The notes: generated from the letters alone by a model not told the origin. 64,000 nt of DNA from Monosporascus cannonballus (GCA_004154925.1 QJNS01000306.1:18884-82883); one strand, 5' to 3'; counted from the stretch's first letter, positions 26,354 to 40,100 are shown. A program made the numbers and translations.

Positions 26354-28752
26354 CTACCTCGTCTCTAATATATGAGGGAAATCTGGCTCTAGACTAGCAA
26401 TCTCGGCCTCAATAGCATCCCTTGACGCTCCATTGAGTTGCACAACAATCCCCGTATGTGTCCCGTTACGCTGACCGGAAGTTGAGTCTACAGTCATTAA
26501 CCCGGAGGACTCTTTCGATATCCACCACGTGACGCATCCATAATCGTATCTATCCACGATTGCTGCGCCGTAAGCCTTATTCAGGTCCGAGCCATCACAT
26601 GCCAACAGCATCTGGGCAAAGCTGTCTATACACCAGTCGCCCATTGGGACCTCCCCCTTACTCTTGCAACCGCTTTGATCCTCCGACCACTTGACTGACG
26701 CCAGGAGTCCTGTGCTCTCACTCCTCGACACGTATCCGAATGTATTGGATGATGTCAGTGGCGGGCTGGCACACAAATGTTCAACAACTACTTCGGCCTC
26801 AGAGCCATCAAAACTCAACCAGCGGCCATCATCGTTGTATTCCCTAAAGCAGTACGGTTTGGGGGTATCGGGTCCTGTTGGGAGCGGAATATCGGTATTT
26901 TTTGTGGTCGTGGGCCTGGATGTGGTCGTCGTGCTCGTAGTGGTAAAATCCTCAAATAACCCTTCCGAGCTCAATGTCGATAAGACATCCCGTGCTGCAT
27001 CCAGTTCCTCGTCTTCTGAAAGTGGAGTTATGTCCCATGGCTCCCAGAGTTCGAAGTACCCATCGTAAGCTATCCCTGGCATGGGCTCAGGTTCATCGTC
27101 ATCTGGATCATCCGGATCATCTGGATTGGAGCCGGGTGGTGGGAGCGGCCGGTCGGGATCTTCAGGATCAAAGAAATCTAGTATAACTGTCAGAGCTAGG
27201 GGGAACTCATATCGTTTGACCAAACCGATGGCAAGGAACAAGAAATGATTTAGAACATACCTGGTAAAATACCGCTGCAGAACAGGAGACATGGCCTGTC
27301 ACAGAAAAGCTTACATTGAGTGCCACACTTTGCCTTACATATAGGCTTGGGGGAGCCGCTCTCATGAACTATGATTACAGGTGGGTCGTCCTGATCCGGC
27401 GTTGAGGATGTAGTTGGTGAGGGTCCTTCCCCACTTACCGGCCATGGCCATGGTCTTGGGGTAATGGTCCGCGTCTTGCTAGGCAGTGGGCCACTAGACT
27501 TTTGAGTGATGATAAAAGGCGGTGGTCGTATGCTTGTAGTCAGTATTATTGTGCCTGATGTCTCTTCTCGCGTAACGTTGTAGTTCCAAAAAGGTATTAT
27601 CGAAGTCGTCAGTGGTGGTACCGTGATGACCGTTGTTTCAATTTTTGATACGAACACACTTGTCGTAATCGTGGTTCCTTCACCTGGCCAGGTCGTATTT
27701 TCGAACCAGCCACGCTCGAGCGATGTGGTAAAAGGGGGAATGTGATAGTAGTGGCAGTGGGGAGGGTCAATGAAGGGAAAATGTACTCGCACGGCGGGAA
27801 ACACTTAACAGTTGCAGTTCCGCCAGGGGCATCAAAGACCTCAGGATCGATATAAATCGGGCCAGATCCGCTACCCGAGTCCTCAAAACACGCTCCGCTT
27901 TGACAGCCCGGTCCACAGTGGGTGTCAGAGCTCCCACACCAACCACTCGAGGAACAACAGCTACCCTGGGGCCACAGGCCGCAGTAAGTATTTCCATGGC
28001 CAGCCCCACAGGTGCCGTCTGTTGTCTCTATCCCCTCGTGACATTTGCCGTTGAGGCACCCAGACCCGCAATGCGTATCACTGCTACCACACCACCCACC
28101 CGAAGAACAGCATTTCCCAAACCCGCTTCCCTCACACACGGTACCACCATTGTCTGGACCGCATCGACCGTCGGTTGAGAGCGGAGCATCGTCGGTATCC
28201 CCGGTACCCGAGTTGAAGTCAACACTCCAAGCCATAGTGCCACCGAAACAAAGGTCGTTAGCGAATTTCCGTTTCAGTTCATGTGTTTCTTCGTCGTCGT
28301 AGCCAATCCACTGATCATCCCAGACCAGCTCTTTCATCATCGACTCTGAATTCAGACGGGGCTTAATGTTCTTCTCTTTGATTAAATTCTTGATCTCAGT
28401 GAGTGAAAGCACACCGGCACTGTTGGTACACTTCCCAGGCTTGCTTGGCCCTGAGAATAAGCATCCAAGCTCATTGCAGCTTGAATCTACTCTGTGTCAG
28501 TAACGACAGCAGTTCATCTCTTCTCCAGACTCATTGATGTTTCGTCGTACTACTTACCGGAGAGTGTGTATCCACGGCCATACCAGGCAAGGCCGAAATT
28601 GATCTTGGAAGGGTCAAGGCCAGCATAGTATAGAGGCAGTGTGTTATTGTAGATTTCCCTCACGTCAGCCTGCCCACGGACAAGTGACCCGAGAGTCTCC
28701 ACATCAGCGTCCCAGAATCCGTGAAGATCGTAGGCCATAAAACCATAGAAGC
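26354..28752 (-). pseudogene. Class V (GH18) chitinase with chitin-binding domains, 5'-truncated and frameshifted
   Basis: The remaining piece starts inside the GH18 barrel: FYGFMAYDLHGFWDAD and INFGLAWYGRGYTLS (28,752-28,558). After a 71-nt intron (28,557-28,487) come the barrel end (WDDQWIGYDDEET, GGTMAWSVDF) and two Cys-rich type-1 chitin-binding repeats with CCSSGGWCGSSDTHCG and CCSSSGWCGSSDTHCG (28,190-27,900). A Ser/Thr-rich linker follows, then Cys motifs (CKAKCGTQCKLFCDRPC), an 83-nt intron (27,260-27,178) and a 275-residue tail starting with an acidic Pro-Asp segment, ending at 26,354. This order is that of large fungal subgroup-C chitinases related to yeast killer-toxin alpha subunits. 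The catalytic D-x-x-D-x-D-x-E, signal peptide and LysM region are missing: coding similarity stops at a RIPed Copia copy. A one-base deletion in a C run near 27,738 shifts the frame. A functional enzyme is very unlikely. Confidence 0.85.
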
Positions 28753-29059
28753 GATTTTTTCTAATATTTATTAATAAAGTTTAAATAAGCTAAATTAAAA
28801 TTTGGCAATAGTTTAATGTTAATCTTAAGTATTTCTAAAAAGTTATTAAAATTTTTAAGTATTAAATTTAATAGCTTATTTATAAAATTAAAGTAAAATA
28901 ATTAGATTTTTTATTAAGTTTATTTTTAATTCTTTCGATACCGAGAAAGTATTATAGGTTTTTACTTTTTATTAAGATATACCGTTTTTATATTTGTTAA
29001 ATTAATTAATTAACGAAATTTCAATTTTGTTTGCAATAGATTATAAGGATATTATTTAT

Positions 29060-29420
29060 AAAGAAAAAAGCAAATATCTTTTAACGAATAAAATAATAAG
29101 ATTTATAAGGAATACGGATGAATCATAATTTTTTAAACGTTTTAATAAAATTCTTTTACCATAATAAAGGTAATTTCCTTAATCTATATAATATTTTCTT
29201 AATTAAAATTTTTTGTTATATTACGGATATCCTAAAAATATTTATATATATATATTATAAAATAGGTTAAAATTTATAAAAATATTTATAACATTATATT
29301 GCTTAAGTTTTAAATCAAATTTAACTATAATAATAATTAAAATTCCAAATAACTTTTTAACGAAAACAATTACGTGTATATCGTTATAAGCAGTTTTAAG
29401 TTATTAGGTGTTTCGTATAA
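29060..29420 (-). pseudogene. Copia reverse transcriptase relic
   Basis: The minus strand reads TAYNDIHVIVF, KFDLKLKQYNVINIFIN, an interrupted NIYI segment, then LRKYYID, GNYLYYGKRILLKRLKNYD. This follows the Copia RT pattern: an x-x-x-D-x-x-x-A-F-L-N/H segment, a V-Y-M-x-x-P-x-G segment, then L-x-K-A-L-Y-G-L and a W-x-x-x-L motif. The catalytic Asp is read as Asn, a G-to-A change. The Y-V-D-D box expected close to the chitinase junction was not identified. Confidence 0.7.
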
Positions 29421-32400
29421 TAAAATAGGCCATATATTTTTGGAATTAGCTATATTTATTAAATTTATAAACATATACCTATATTTACTTTAAAACCTGT
29501 TTTTTTAGCAGAAAATTAATTGACGGCTTTTTAGGATCGTATTTCGTTATGACTTTATAAATAAGCCTTTTCGGCTTTTCGGAATATGTTTTTAACGAAT
29601 ATATAGTTAGTTTTTTATAGCTTTGCGGTAATAGCGGTAAATTACATTTATGCATCTAGTTCTATAATTTAGATACCTTTTTATATATTAAGATATTATT
29701 ATTTTTTCGATTAAGATAATATGTATTTTAAATAATTAATTTTCTTAAATTTCCGCAATTTACCGGCCGGTTATCGTATGTACTTATAAATGGAGCTAAA
29801 CGTTTTATATTAAATGCGGTTTTCCATATTTTGTATTCGTTTCGGATAATACTCTTTTAGTACGGAATATACGAGGAGCTTACCTTTATAACTCGTAAAA
29901 TACTTTTATCTTTTATTATTATTTTAAGTTAAATACTATAAAAGAAATTTAAGGTTATTTTTTTTGTCGGCGTAATAATCGTAATAATTATTAAGGTAAA
30001 CGTTGACGGCCGTAATAATCCAAAGGACGGCAATAGTTCGAATATAATGGTCGTATGAGAATAATTAATCTTTTACGAATAAGCTTATTTTTTATTCCGT
30101 ATATATTTTACGTTAGTAGCTTTTAAAGTTATTGTTTTATTTAGCCGGTAACTGAATTATTTTATTTAAATCTTTATTTTGTTTATATATAAATTAAATA
30201 TTTATCATTTTAATTACATATTTTTATCTGTCGAAATAACTTCCGTAATTCTTTTTATAATACATAAAAAAATCGTTTTTTAAATTTTTGATATTACTTA
30301 AAAAAGTAATTTTTTCGTTAAATTATACATTTCGAATAATAATAACCTTATTAATTTATGGGTTAAAAATGTTGTAAATATTCGTAAATCGGTAATCAAC
30401 GAAATAACCAATTTACGTTTTAAAACTTAACTTTTAAAATGTTTATTTTTTTATAGCGGTAATTATCATAACGTAAGTTATATAACCCTATGTTCGTAAA
30501 TAAACTTATTAAAGTTTTCGATTAAATATTTTAATGCCGTTTTTATATATTAAGTATATATAATAAACCTTATATAAGTTTTGTTAAAAAAAGGGGTATT
30601 TAAAAATACGGTTATATAAATATATTACTGCTTTAAGGATATATATAATTAAGAACGAAAATACCTTAACGTTATTTTATCTCGCAATTATTCTTTCTTT
30701 AATTATATCCCTTAAGCGCTTTGCACCCCCGTTCTAAACCTGGGTATATAATATTAAGAGTTTAAATCTAATAGTAAAAGGAGGCGATTAAAATATATCT
30801 CGAAGTTAATAATTTTTTAAAATTTCATTATCGTATTTAATTACTTGTAAAAAAGCTTTGTTTTAATTTTTTAGGACTTTTAAAAGGTATCGAAATATTA
30901 TAATTAATATATTTTACTTTCAGTTTTTAAGGTAAATATCCCAAATAAAACCTTAGTATTTATCGGTGGCAAATATAGCGTATCTATATCTTTCAGAGTT
31001 TTTTTAAAGTTTGTAAAATTAATAACGATTTTTTATGTTAATCGGGATTTTTTTTTAGCTTGCGGCATATTAATCTTTTAATTTTCGCCTTATTACATAT
31101 TTAGCATTTAACTATTATAAAACCTTTTAGGCAAATTCCTTTCGTATAAGACTGTAATTAAAGGATTATTTCGGAACCTGGATAACCTAATTTTAAATGC
31201 TACATAATACTGTTACCGGTCCGTAATAATCTTATTGTTTTTAAATTAACGCTTCGTTTATATATAACTAAAACTATATAAAATATTATTGCGTTAATAT
31301 TTTTGATAATAAACTAATTAAATTTATTTATTAACATCATAATTATTTAATTATATTTATTTCGAATATAATTATTCATTCCTTTATTATTTTATTAATA
31401 CCTTTTTTTTCGGAGCTGCCGAAATAATACCAAATTATATACGACATTTTCGTAATGGGCCACGTCGTACAAACGTAACATTTTCGTATTATTAAGGCTT
31501 CGAAGGACTATATTAATTTTTCCGTACCCCTTAATCGGGACAAAACTATTACCTACGTACATTCCGTTACTTTGTACGGTAAATTTAAGATTTAGAAATT
31601 TATTCATTAAATTAAAAATATATATTATAAATCCTAAATCCAGAATGGTTAGTTCCTTAAGGGGTAAAACAAAGTATTTATGGCGTTACGTTAATCAATA
31701 ATTAAAAAATATGTTAATATTTGTCGTACTTTCTTTAGGAATTAATTTATCTTTTATATAATAAATTTTTTCATAGTTTTTAATAGGCGGTCGTTTTTTT
31801 TCTTTAAAGACTGATTAACGGAAATTCGTCTTTAAACATATATTATCATTTTATTATTAAAACGGAAACCTTTTACGGTTTTCTCAAGGAATATATAATA
31901 TTAATTAAATAATGTATAATAACTAATTAAGCACGTTTTATAACGGGTACTTTATACGTTTAATTCTTAACGTTTTCCCTTATTACCCTTTTAATCCCTA
32001 TAAGAACTTTTACGGTTACCTCGTTTCGGCTTATGGCTTAAAATCTTTCCTTGCGGTTAAAAATTAATATTCTTGGAATTTTCCTAATTAAAATCGTCCT
32101 AATTAAAGGAATTTGCAAATATCCCGTAAAACGTTAAAAACATTACTTTAATATTTTTAATAATTACTGTAAATTCGTTATACTCTAATAACTTAATAAG
32201 GTTATTATTATTTCCTAATAACTAATCGGATTATTATTAATTTCGTTCTTTTTTACTATTTAAAGATAATCGTTTAAGTCCCGATATTAGGGGCTAATGC
32301 TATATATAAATTATTAACCTATATAATTATTATTTTCGTTTCCGGAATACCATATCGTTATTTCTAGACTATAATCTTTTGTTATTTTACGATTTATTCG

Positions 32401-33099
32401 TTTAGCCTTTTTATTAATTTCGAAACTTGCTTTAATCGTTCGCGATATTTTCATTAAGTGTTAATTAGGAATATGTTATCGTATACCTTGCCGGATTCGC
32501 CTCAGCTGATATATTACTTTCGTAAGTTTTTTTCTGGAAAAAATTTAGTTTTTTTAATCGTTAAAAATATTAACTTTAAACTCATTTCGTAAGGTCGTTA
32601 ATATTTTTTGCGAAAAATATCGTACTTTCGATTTTTATAAGTATACACTGTAAAGTCCTGATTATAAGTTTATCTGCTTTCGGTCGTTATTTTCAAGGTA
32701 TTTGTTAGGTAATTAATATAATCGATTTTTTCGGTAATTCTTCCGGAAAATATAAATATAGACGAAAAACCGCTTGGGGTATTAATTCGTATTATATGAC
32801 GGATTCGTTTCTTTAGGTAAAAAGCTATATTAGGTTTTATAGATTTAATAAGTTATTAAAGATTTTAATTAAAATCGATATAATTTTAAATATCAAACGC
32901 GTATGTTTTAAATTAGAATTCGCTTTTAAAGCGATTTTAATTCTTAGGTCTTTTCTAAATTAAGGAAGACGTTAACAGTACGGCCGTTATTATTATTATT
33001 AGCGTATTTCGATAATTACAACGAATATATAGCTTATATTATTTCAGCAGCTATTAATCAATTAATATATACCTTAATTAAGCGAATAAAACTTTTAAT

Positions 33100-33262
33100 T
33101 ATTAGATATAAGGGACATTAATTATATATATATTAATAACTAGTTGCAGGTGCTTTAGAACCCGCACTGCACTTTAAGGTGATCTAGTTCCGAAACATAT
33201 ATATTCCGATTAGAGGGAATCTTCCGTATATGAGGTGCTAGAGCACTTCCTGCTAGCTGACA
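33100..33262 (-). repeat. 5' LTR of Copia copy 2
   Basis: 163 bp. On the plus strand it starts TATTAGATATAAGGG and ends CTGCTAGCTGACA, the reverse complement of the copy-1 LTR. The outer part is unmutated while the inner end is RIPed, as in copy 1. Confidence 0.85.
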
Positions 33263-33420
33263 CTACCCACCCACCCACGCTAAAATTTCCTACCACGGGT
33301 ATCCGTGGGTGGGTAAAAATTTACGTAGTTGGTTAATAGGGGTGTGTGGGTAAAATGAAATTACCTACGGATTAATTACCCGTAGGTACCTAAAGTGCAC
33401 AATAATTAACCACCTATAGG
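33263..33420. repeat. GGGT/ACCC-rich palindromic segment, possible transposon end
   Basis: Contains CCCACCCACCCACGC, a perfect palindrome CCACGG-GTAT-CCGTGG (33,293-33,308), an inverted pair ACCCACCCACG / CGTGGGTGGGT around it, and another inverted pair CCTACGG / CCGTAGG (33,364-33,386). Composition is normal next to the LTR and declines after 33,330. Similar words occur at 48,613-48,663. Such dense subterminal motifs are typical of hAT elements, but no transposase was recognised. Confidence 0.4.
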
Positions 33421-33768
33421 TACTTATTTTAAAAATTAAGCATTTATTATGTAAGTATAATATTATATGTTACGAAAATAAAAAGTTTACGTAATTTAAT
33501 GTTATATTTTATTCGTATTTTGAAAATATTAATTCCTAAATCTAAATGTTAAATTATTTTATTTAAATTAAATTATTTATTTTATAACATTAACTATAAT
33601 ATAATATTTTATTAATTTTATACTAATAACGCATTTAAAACGTGGAATTACTATAATCTATTTTAATTATTAACAATAGATATAATATTATATTAATCGG
33701 CATCTTAAATGTTTTCCGAATTATTTTTTAAAAGTTTAAACAATTTGGAATTATTATCGTTAATACCG
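33421..33768. repeat. AT-rich RIPed stretch, no gene seen
   Basis: About 350 bp between the palindromic segment and the Gypsy insertion. It joins to 40,638 if the Gypsy element is removed. No open frame. Confidence 0.5.
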
Positions 33769-33773
33769 GCAGG

Positions 33774-34147
33774 TGTGACGACTAGGCGGTTTAACCAACT
33801 ATTAAACCTTAGTCGTACGGGTTTATGTTAGCAGAAGTATTGTAGAAAACTGAGCAATAAATATAATAATCGTGTTACGTCTCGTAATACCAAAAGTGCC
33901 TTGGGTAACGATATTATATAACAAATTAAAGTTATTTAGATTATGGAAATAATAAGCGTATATATCTTTTTTTCTTGGCTTAATTACTTATAATTATATA
34001 ACCAGTAGTAATTATAATTATTTGAGATTACCGATAATTATTAATAATTACCGGCTTAGTAATAATCACCGTTACGTAATCCGGGAGGTAATTCGTATAA
34101 TCCTTATCTGATTGTTTTTTAAGGCCGAAATCTGTTAAATCGTAACA
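33774..34147 (-). repeat. LTR (3' in element orientation) of the full-length Gypsy element
   Basis: Starts TGTGACGACTAGG and ends ATCGTAACA on the plus strand. It shares TTTAACCAACTATTAAACCTT and CGTCTCGTAATACC-type blocks with its partner and with the other Gypsy LTRs in the window. Confidence 0.85.
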
Positions 34148-35619
34148 CAATTTCCTTTTTTCCAAAAATTTTACCCTTAAGATTTCTTTTTTTCTTTTTT
34201 TCTATTTAGTAAGTAATCTTTTTTTTTGTTTTTAATTATGCTAGTTTGTATTTTCAAGATTCGTCGTATTTTTCGTTCTTTTATCGTTCGTCGTGTTGAT
34301 CTTATAAAAGTCTTTAACGAATTCGAGTACGAAATTATGCCTTATTTTTATTATTTTTCGAAACATTTAAGGTGAAAAATAGTGGAAAATGTTTTAAGTT
34401 GTAAAGAATATATTAATCGGGGTCGGTTTTGTAATAATACCGGTATGCCGCTTTCTTTTTTGCAAAATATTCGTCGAAAGTATTAATATTTAAAGTACGA
34501 AAAAATGTTTGTTAATAAGCGATTACCAAAGCTTTAACGGCTTTATTTTAAGGCTTAACATCATTATCAAAAAATATATAAACTTTTTTTTTGTTTTATT
34601 TGTTTACGTAAGCAAAAATCGTTAATTCGTTCGAAAGACGTTAATATGGTATAAAGTAAGTTTTAATCCTTGAATAAGTTAAGAGAATAAAAACATTAAA
34701 AATAAGAAAAACCGGAAGCTGCTATTACGGCTATTACGTTAATATAAATTGCGGCCGACTGGCCCGATATCCCGGTTACTGATTGGTCGGCTGTTAACTC
34801 GGACGCGCCCGTTATTATTGGTGAAAATTCTTTAGCAGGTACTGGGCGCCAATAAGATTTTTGGCAGGTTCCCAGATATTCTTGGAATCCGGGCGTTTTT
34901 TTTATTTAATTAAGTATTAGGTAAGTTTATTTAGTTTTTGTATATCGAGAATTTTTTCTATTTTATATACTTATTCGTTTTTTATTTTTATAATATTTTG
35001 TCCCGTATATATTTTGATTATATTTGCTATTAATCTAAGTAAGCAAACGTAAAAAATTAAAGCAATTTAATTTCTAATAGGAATTTTAATTAATAATTGT
35101 TTTTCGAGACTTTTCTAATAATTTTATATGGACTAATATATTTAAAACAGAGTTTTTTATTAGGTCGTTTTGTTTAAAGGTTTTTGGTAACGAAGAAGAT
35201 TATTTTTCTCTTTTCGAAAGTTAAATTTTTAACATTTTCTAATTATAGTACTTATTTATTTTATTACGTACAAATTCTAATTCTGCTTTTATTTCTTAAA
35301 ATAATTATTATAAATGTTTTAACATAAAGATTATTTTAATATTAATAAAACCGTTATTGCGTATTTTTGTATAAATGTTTGAAATAAAATCGAAATATGC
35401 GTTCGTAAATAGTATTTTAATATTTTTGTAATAAGTAATACTATACGTTAATTATACGATTAATAATTTCTTAATTTAATTATTTTATTCGTAATTAATG
35501 TAATATCGTAAGTAAATTTTTAAAACTTAATTTGTTCGTTTTATTTATTTATTTATCTAAGATTTAAATAAGTTAAATAATTTGTAATTTAAACCGATTT
35601 ATATTATAAGGCCTTATTA

Positions 35620-35800
35620 AAACTTAAATACAAATATCGATCGTTTATTTAAAATATTTTTTATTAATAATTCGTATATATTAAAAATATATTTTAAGAA
35701 AATATATGCTATTTATTAGGCGTTTATATCCTTATAATATAGTAAAAAATAAAAGGTTTTCGTAAATTAATCGATAATTACGAAAATGCTATTATAATAT
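35620..35800 (-). pseudogene. Gypsy integrase core relic
   Basis: The minus strand reads FVIID, FTKTFYFLLYYKDINA and IAYIFLKYIF with stops where Arg (CGA) and Gln codons are expected. It matches the integrase core seen at 6,414-6,578. Confidence 0.6.
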
Positions 35801-37019
35801 ATTTTTATAATTAAGTTTTTTGACATAGGAAATTTAGTAATATAATCGAATGTAAATAAATACTATAACCGTTTTTTAACTGGTAATAATTATAATTTTC
35901 CGTATGGTTTGTGTCGTCGAGCTTTCGTTTTAGCGCAAATATCGTATTGCCGTATAATTTCTTATGTCGTTACTTTTATTTTAATATATATATATATATA
36001 TATATTAATGCCGTTTTAAAGTTCTATAGATCTCTTAATATTTATATAACTAATATTTATATATATTTCATATTAAACGTTTTGGTATTTTTCTAAAATT
36101 TATATTTTATTTATTTTTTAGTTTTTTAAAAAATCGTTATTATATTATTGGATTTTTTAATATATATCAAAAGGTATTGCCTATATTGTCGCAATTTGTT
36201 ACGGGCGTAAATATCCTTTTATAATAATATCGAAAATTATATAATTAATTTTGACCAATTCTTTTTAAAGTCTGGTTATTTGTTTAAGGTATTTATTATC
36301 CCATTTTTAAGCTCTTTTTGTAAATAATAACGAAGTCGAAGTTTGCCAATTTTTCTAAATAAGGAAATTAGTATCCGGTAAATTCCTTGGTCGTAATAAA
36401 TCGGATAAGAATTTAATAATTGATATAAATTTTCACCTAGTATAAATTTTCTTTTAAGAAATACTTAAACTTTCGAAATATTATAATAATAATTATAAAA
36501 TTTTAATTTAAAATACCATAATTAAATTCGGCTTTGTTTAATTTATATAAAAAAATATAATAAGGTATAATTTGCCTTAATAATTTTATTATCCGATTAT
36601 TATATTTAATGCGTAATTCGAAATATCGGTTTTTAAATTAACGGAACGGTTTAAATTGTATATAATTAATACTAGCTCGTTAATAATTGTATCCTTAATA
36701 TCTTAAAATGCCTTTTTTGTTTCGAACGTTTATTTGAATTCTTTTTTCGTAAAATTCGTTAAGGGTATAATTATTTTGCTAAAGTTTCGAATAAATATCT
36801 TGTAATAGTTGGCGAATTCAAAAAATGCCTATACCTTTTTAACTATAGTTAGCATCTGCTATTTTACGATTACAGCGATTTTCTTAAAGTTTATCCTGAT
36901 ATATTTTAAGGTAATAATATGTTTCAGATATTTTACTTTTTGTACTTAAAATTAATTCTTTTCTGCGTTAATAAGTAACCTTATATCTTATAAAGCTTAA
37001 AAAACTTTGTAAACGTATC

Positions 37020-37170
37020 CTATATATATTTTTTCGCTTTTTAAAAAATAATAATATCGTCGAAATAGCATATAACGAAAATATCGAGGTATTTTCGTAA
37101 CATATAATTTATCATCCGTTAAAAAATTACTGGTACGTTCGTATATCTTATTAATGTAACCAAATACTTA
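37020..37170 (-). pseudogene. Gypsy reverse transcriptase relic
   Basis: The minus strand encodes TNVPVIF, then VTKIPRYFRYMLFRRYYYF-like residues that align at the DNA level with 5,040-5,160. The segment corresponding to the Y-L-D-D box lies at 37,053-37,067. More strongly mutated than the plus-strand copy. Confidence 0.65.
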
Positions 37171-40100
37171 AATAATTCGTATTTTATTTTAAAAACTATT
37201 TTCTATTCGTATCTTTTCTTAATCCTAATAAGGTTATATTTATCTTTAAAATTAAATATTATAAATTATTTGGTTTCGTAAAATCGAATTTTTATTTTTA
37301 TAATTAAGGATAATAATATTCGATCTTTAACGGTAATATTATTTAGTTGTTAATAATTAATTACAAGTCGTAATTCTTCGTTCTTTTTTAATATAAAAAA
37401 TATCGGATACTCTGCTAATAATTTCAAAAGTCAAATCCATTCTTTCTGTAACCAATCTTCCAAATATTCTTTAACAATACATAACTTATCTTTATTGAAA
37501 TTATAGATAAAGTAAAACTTCGTCGAAGATCTTTTTTTAAAAACTATCTTATAGTCTTATTCGTTATGTTTTAGTAATTTCGTATTAAGCTTTTTTCTGA
37601 AAAATTATTTATATCTATAATATTATAATAGCATATTAATTAAACTTTCTAACTTTTAAGGCTGCTATTATTTTAAATCGTTATTTAATTACTTTAATTT
37701 TGCTTTAATAATAATAACGATATGTTGTATTTTTTTAATATTCGTTTTTTTTATATCTTATCCTTTTAAGTTATAAGGTTTTTATTATATTTTTATACTT
37801 ACATTCGTTACTATTTTCGATCGAATATTAACATATTAATTTTTTCTTTTTTATTCATTAATAAAATATACAGCGAATTTTACTTTGTTAATTTCTTTAA
37901 TAATTAAAACAATATATTAATATATTTATAACTTTCTTAAAATCATACGATAATTCTCAATATAATATCGAAATTAATTATTTAATATCGTTTTTAAATA
38001 CAAATCTTAAGATCAATAATTTCGCATATAGTTTTCTCGTTATCGTAAATAATTTTCTAACTTTCAGTATTCGTCGTTATATAAGATTTTAATTTATATC
38101 TTTATAACAATTTAAACTTATTAACCATATATAGTACAATATAATTTTCGTTTAAAACTTTATAATCTATTATTGCGATATATTAATACGTTCCGATTCG
38201 TATATCCAAAGTAATAGAATTATTAACGGCTTTTATTATCATATTTCGAACCCTTTTTAAAAGTTTGCTTTAACTCCTTTAAGTTGTATTATCCTATAGC
38301 TTTTTTATATGTAACTTTTTTTTAATTTTTATTCGATTTTATCAAACTTTGAATATATTTCTGTATTTAGCGCATTAAGCTACTATATTTGTCGTTATTG
38401 CTGGCATATTAAGCCTTTAAACTAGATTCATTATTTTTAATTTTGTTATAATCTTTTTTCCGTATTAAATATATTCTTTTTTTATATTTTTAATTATATC
38501 TTATTATACGTCGTCCTAATTATCGTTCTAAAATTCGCTTATAAACTCACGTATTTTTTTACTAACTCTCTTTTTGCAAAGGTTTATAAGAAATATTAAT
38601 TAAAAATAAAAATTTATAATAGCCTCTTATTATTTTTTTTATTATATATTAATTTAACTTCTTTTTCGTTTGATAATTATATTATTAATAATAACAAAAA
38701 AGATTTTCTTACGGGCATTATTTTTTGGGCCAGTTTTTTGTTTCGGCTAATTATTAGATCTCTTATAGGGCTATAAATCAAAAAATATCGAGATTATTAT
38801 TTAATGTTTTTGTTATTTTGGGTACGATTTAGAAAATCGAATTATATATAATATATATAGGTAATCCTTCCGCAAATATATTATTTCCATTTTTCGTAAT
38901 CGGGATATTCCTGTCGTCGACAATGTATGACATATTTTCTGCCGTATCGATCGGGGGTTCCGGGATAAATTCTTTCTATCTAATCCTAATATTTACGTAA
39001 TTATCCTTATAATGCTTTTTATTATACTCGTAATACTTATTAAATTAATTTTCTAGCTTTTCGTATTTCTTATTTAATTTTTCATTATAAAGAACTTCGT
39101 ATATATTTAGGTTAAATTATATTAGTAAGTTTACTTTCGTTTTTTAATTCTTTTTAAATTGTTTTTCAATTGTTTTTCGGGTACAGATTTCTAATTATTT
39201 TAACGTAATTTCTTACGTACCTTGTATTATACTATATTATATCTTATTTTATTACAATTAAAACATTTGGTTTAATTTTAATGCTTTTTATAAGTAACTT
39301 ATAATTCTATAAGTTCTGGTTTCGTACTGTAAAAAATGTTATTATGTCGAAAAACGTTAATATTAGTTATATATCGAAACTTATTATCGTTTTTTCTTTT
39401 GGTACTTTTAATACGATAGGCGTATTATCGATCGTCGATCTTAATTATTATAACGATATAATCCGATAAATAATTAGGCCAATTAAGCTTAAAAAGTTTC
39501 TTTTATATTTTTTTCACGTCGTCGAAAAACTTAGCTATTAATATTTTTATTTTTAATTTAACTTAAAAGCTAATTAAACCAACGTACCGCCGTAACTAAA
39601 TATTAATCCTTTTTATCGTAATTATTAAATTTGTATTTCGGCTTTTATTTTTTCGTTTATTATTCCGAAAACCTTTATTAATATTTATTTAAATTATTTA
39701 TAATTATTATATATTCGTATTATTTTATAACAGGCTTAAATTAAATAACTATATTTCTAATAAATTATCCGATTACAAATTCGATTTATATAATAAACAT
39801 AATTAATCAAATAAAAAAATACTCGAAATATACTTGGCATTAAATTAAAAACAGTTATAACTTAGTTAAGGTTCCATCGAAAAGTTCTGGTTTAAAGGGT
39901 TTAAAAACTTTTCTTAACTCCTTAGTAATATTTAATTAAATAAGTTAGCTTATTCGAAAAGGTTTTCCGATTTCGGATATTTTTCTTTTTTTCTTAAGTT
40001 TTTTATAGGCGGCTTAAAAGGACATTATAAAATTATTGTTATTTCTCTGAAGTTAAATAATGCGTTCGTTAATAATATCCAGTCGTCGAAGAACTTCTTC

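Larger units (their letters stand above)
28753..33262 (-). mobile_element. RIP-degraded Copia element, copy 2, 3' end missing
   Basis: In minus orientation it begins with the 5' LTR (33,262-33,100) and runs to the chitinase junction near 28,755-28,770. The first 400 bases after the LTR align with those of copy 1, including the gag trace. A Copia reverse transcriptase is recognisable at about 29,420-29,060. The piece is about 4.5 kb against a full length of about 5.03 kb, so RNase H and the 3' LTR are missing at the chitinase side. No 3' LTR sequence is found near the junction. Orientation is opposite to copy 1, so the two copies bracket the chitinase remnant as an inverted pair. Confidence 0.8.

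Noticed and set aside
26691..27068. Plus-strand open frame of 125 codons
   Set aside because: Antisense shadow of the chitinase C-terminal tail; Ser/Thr codons of the real frame keep it open.
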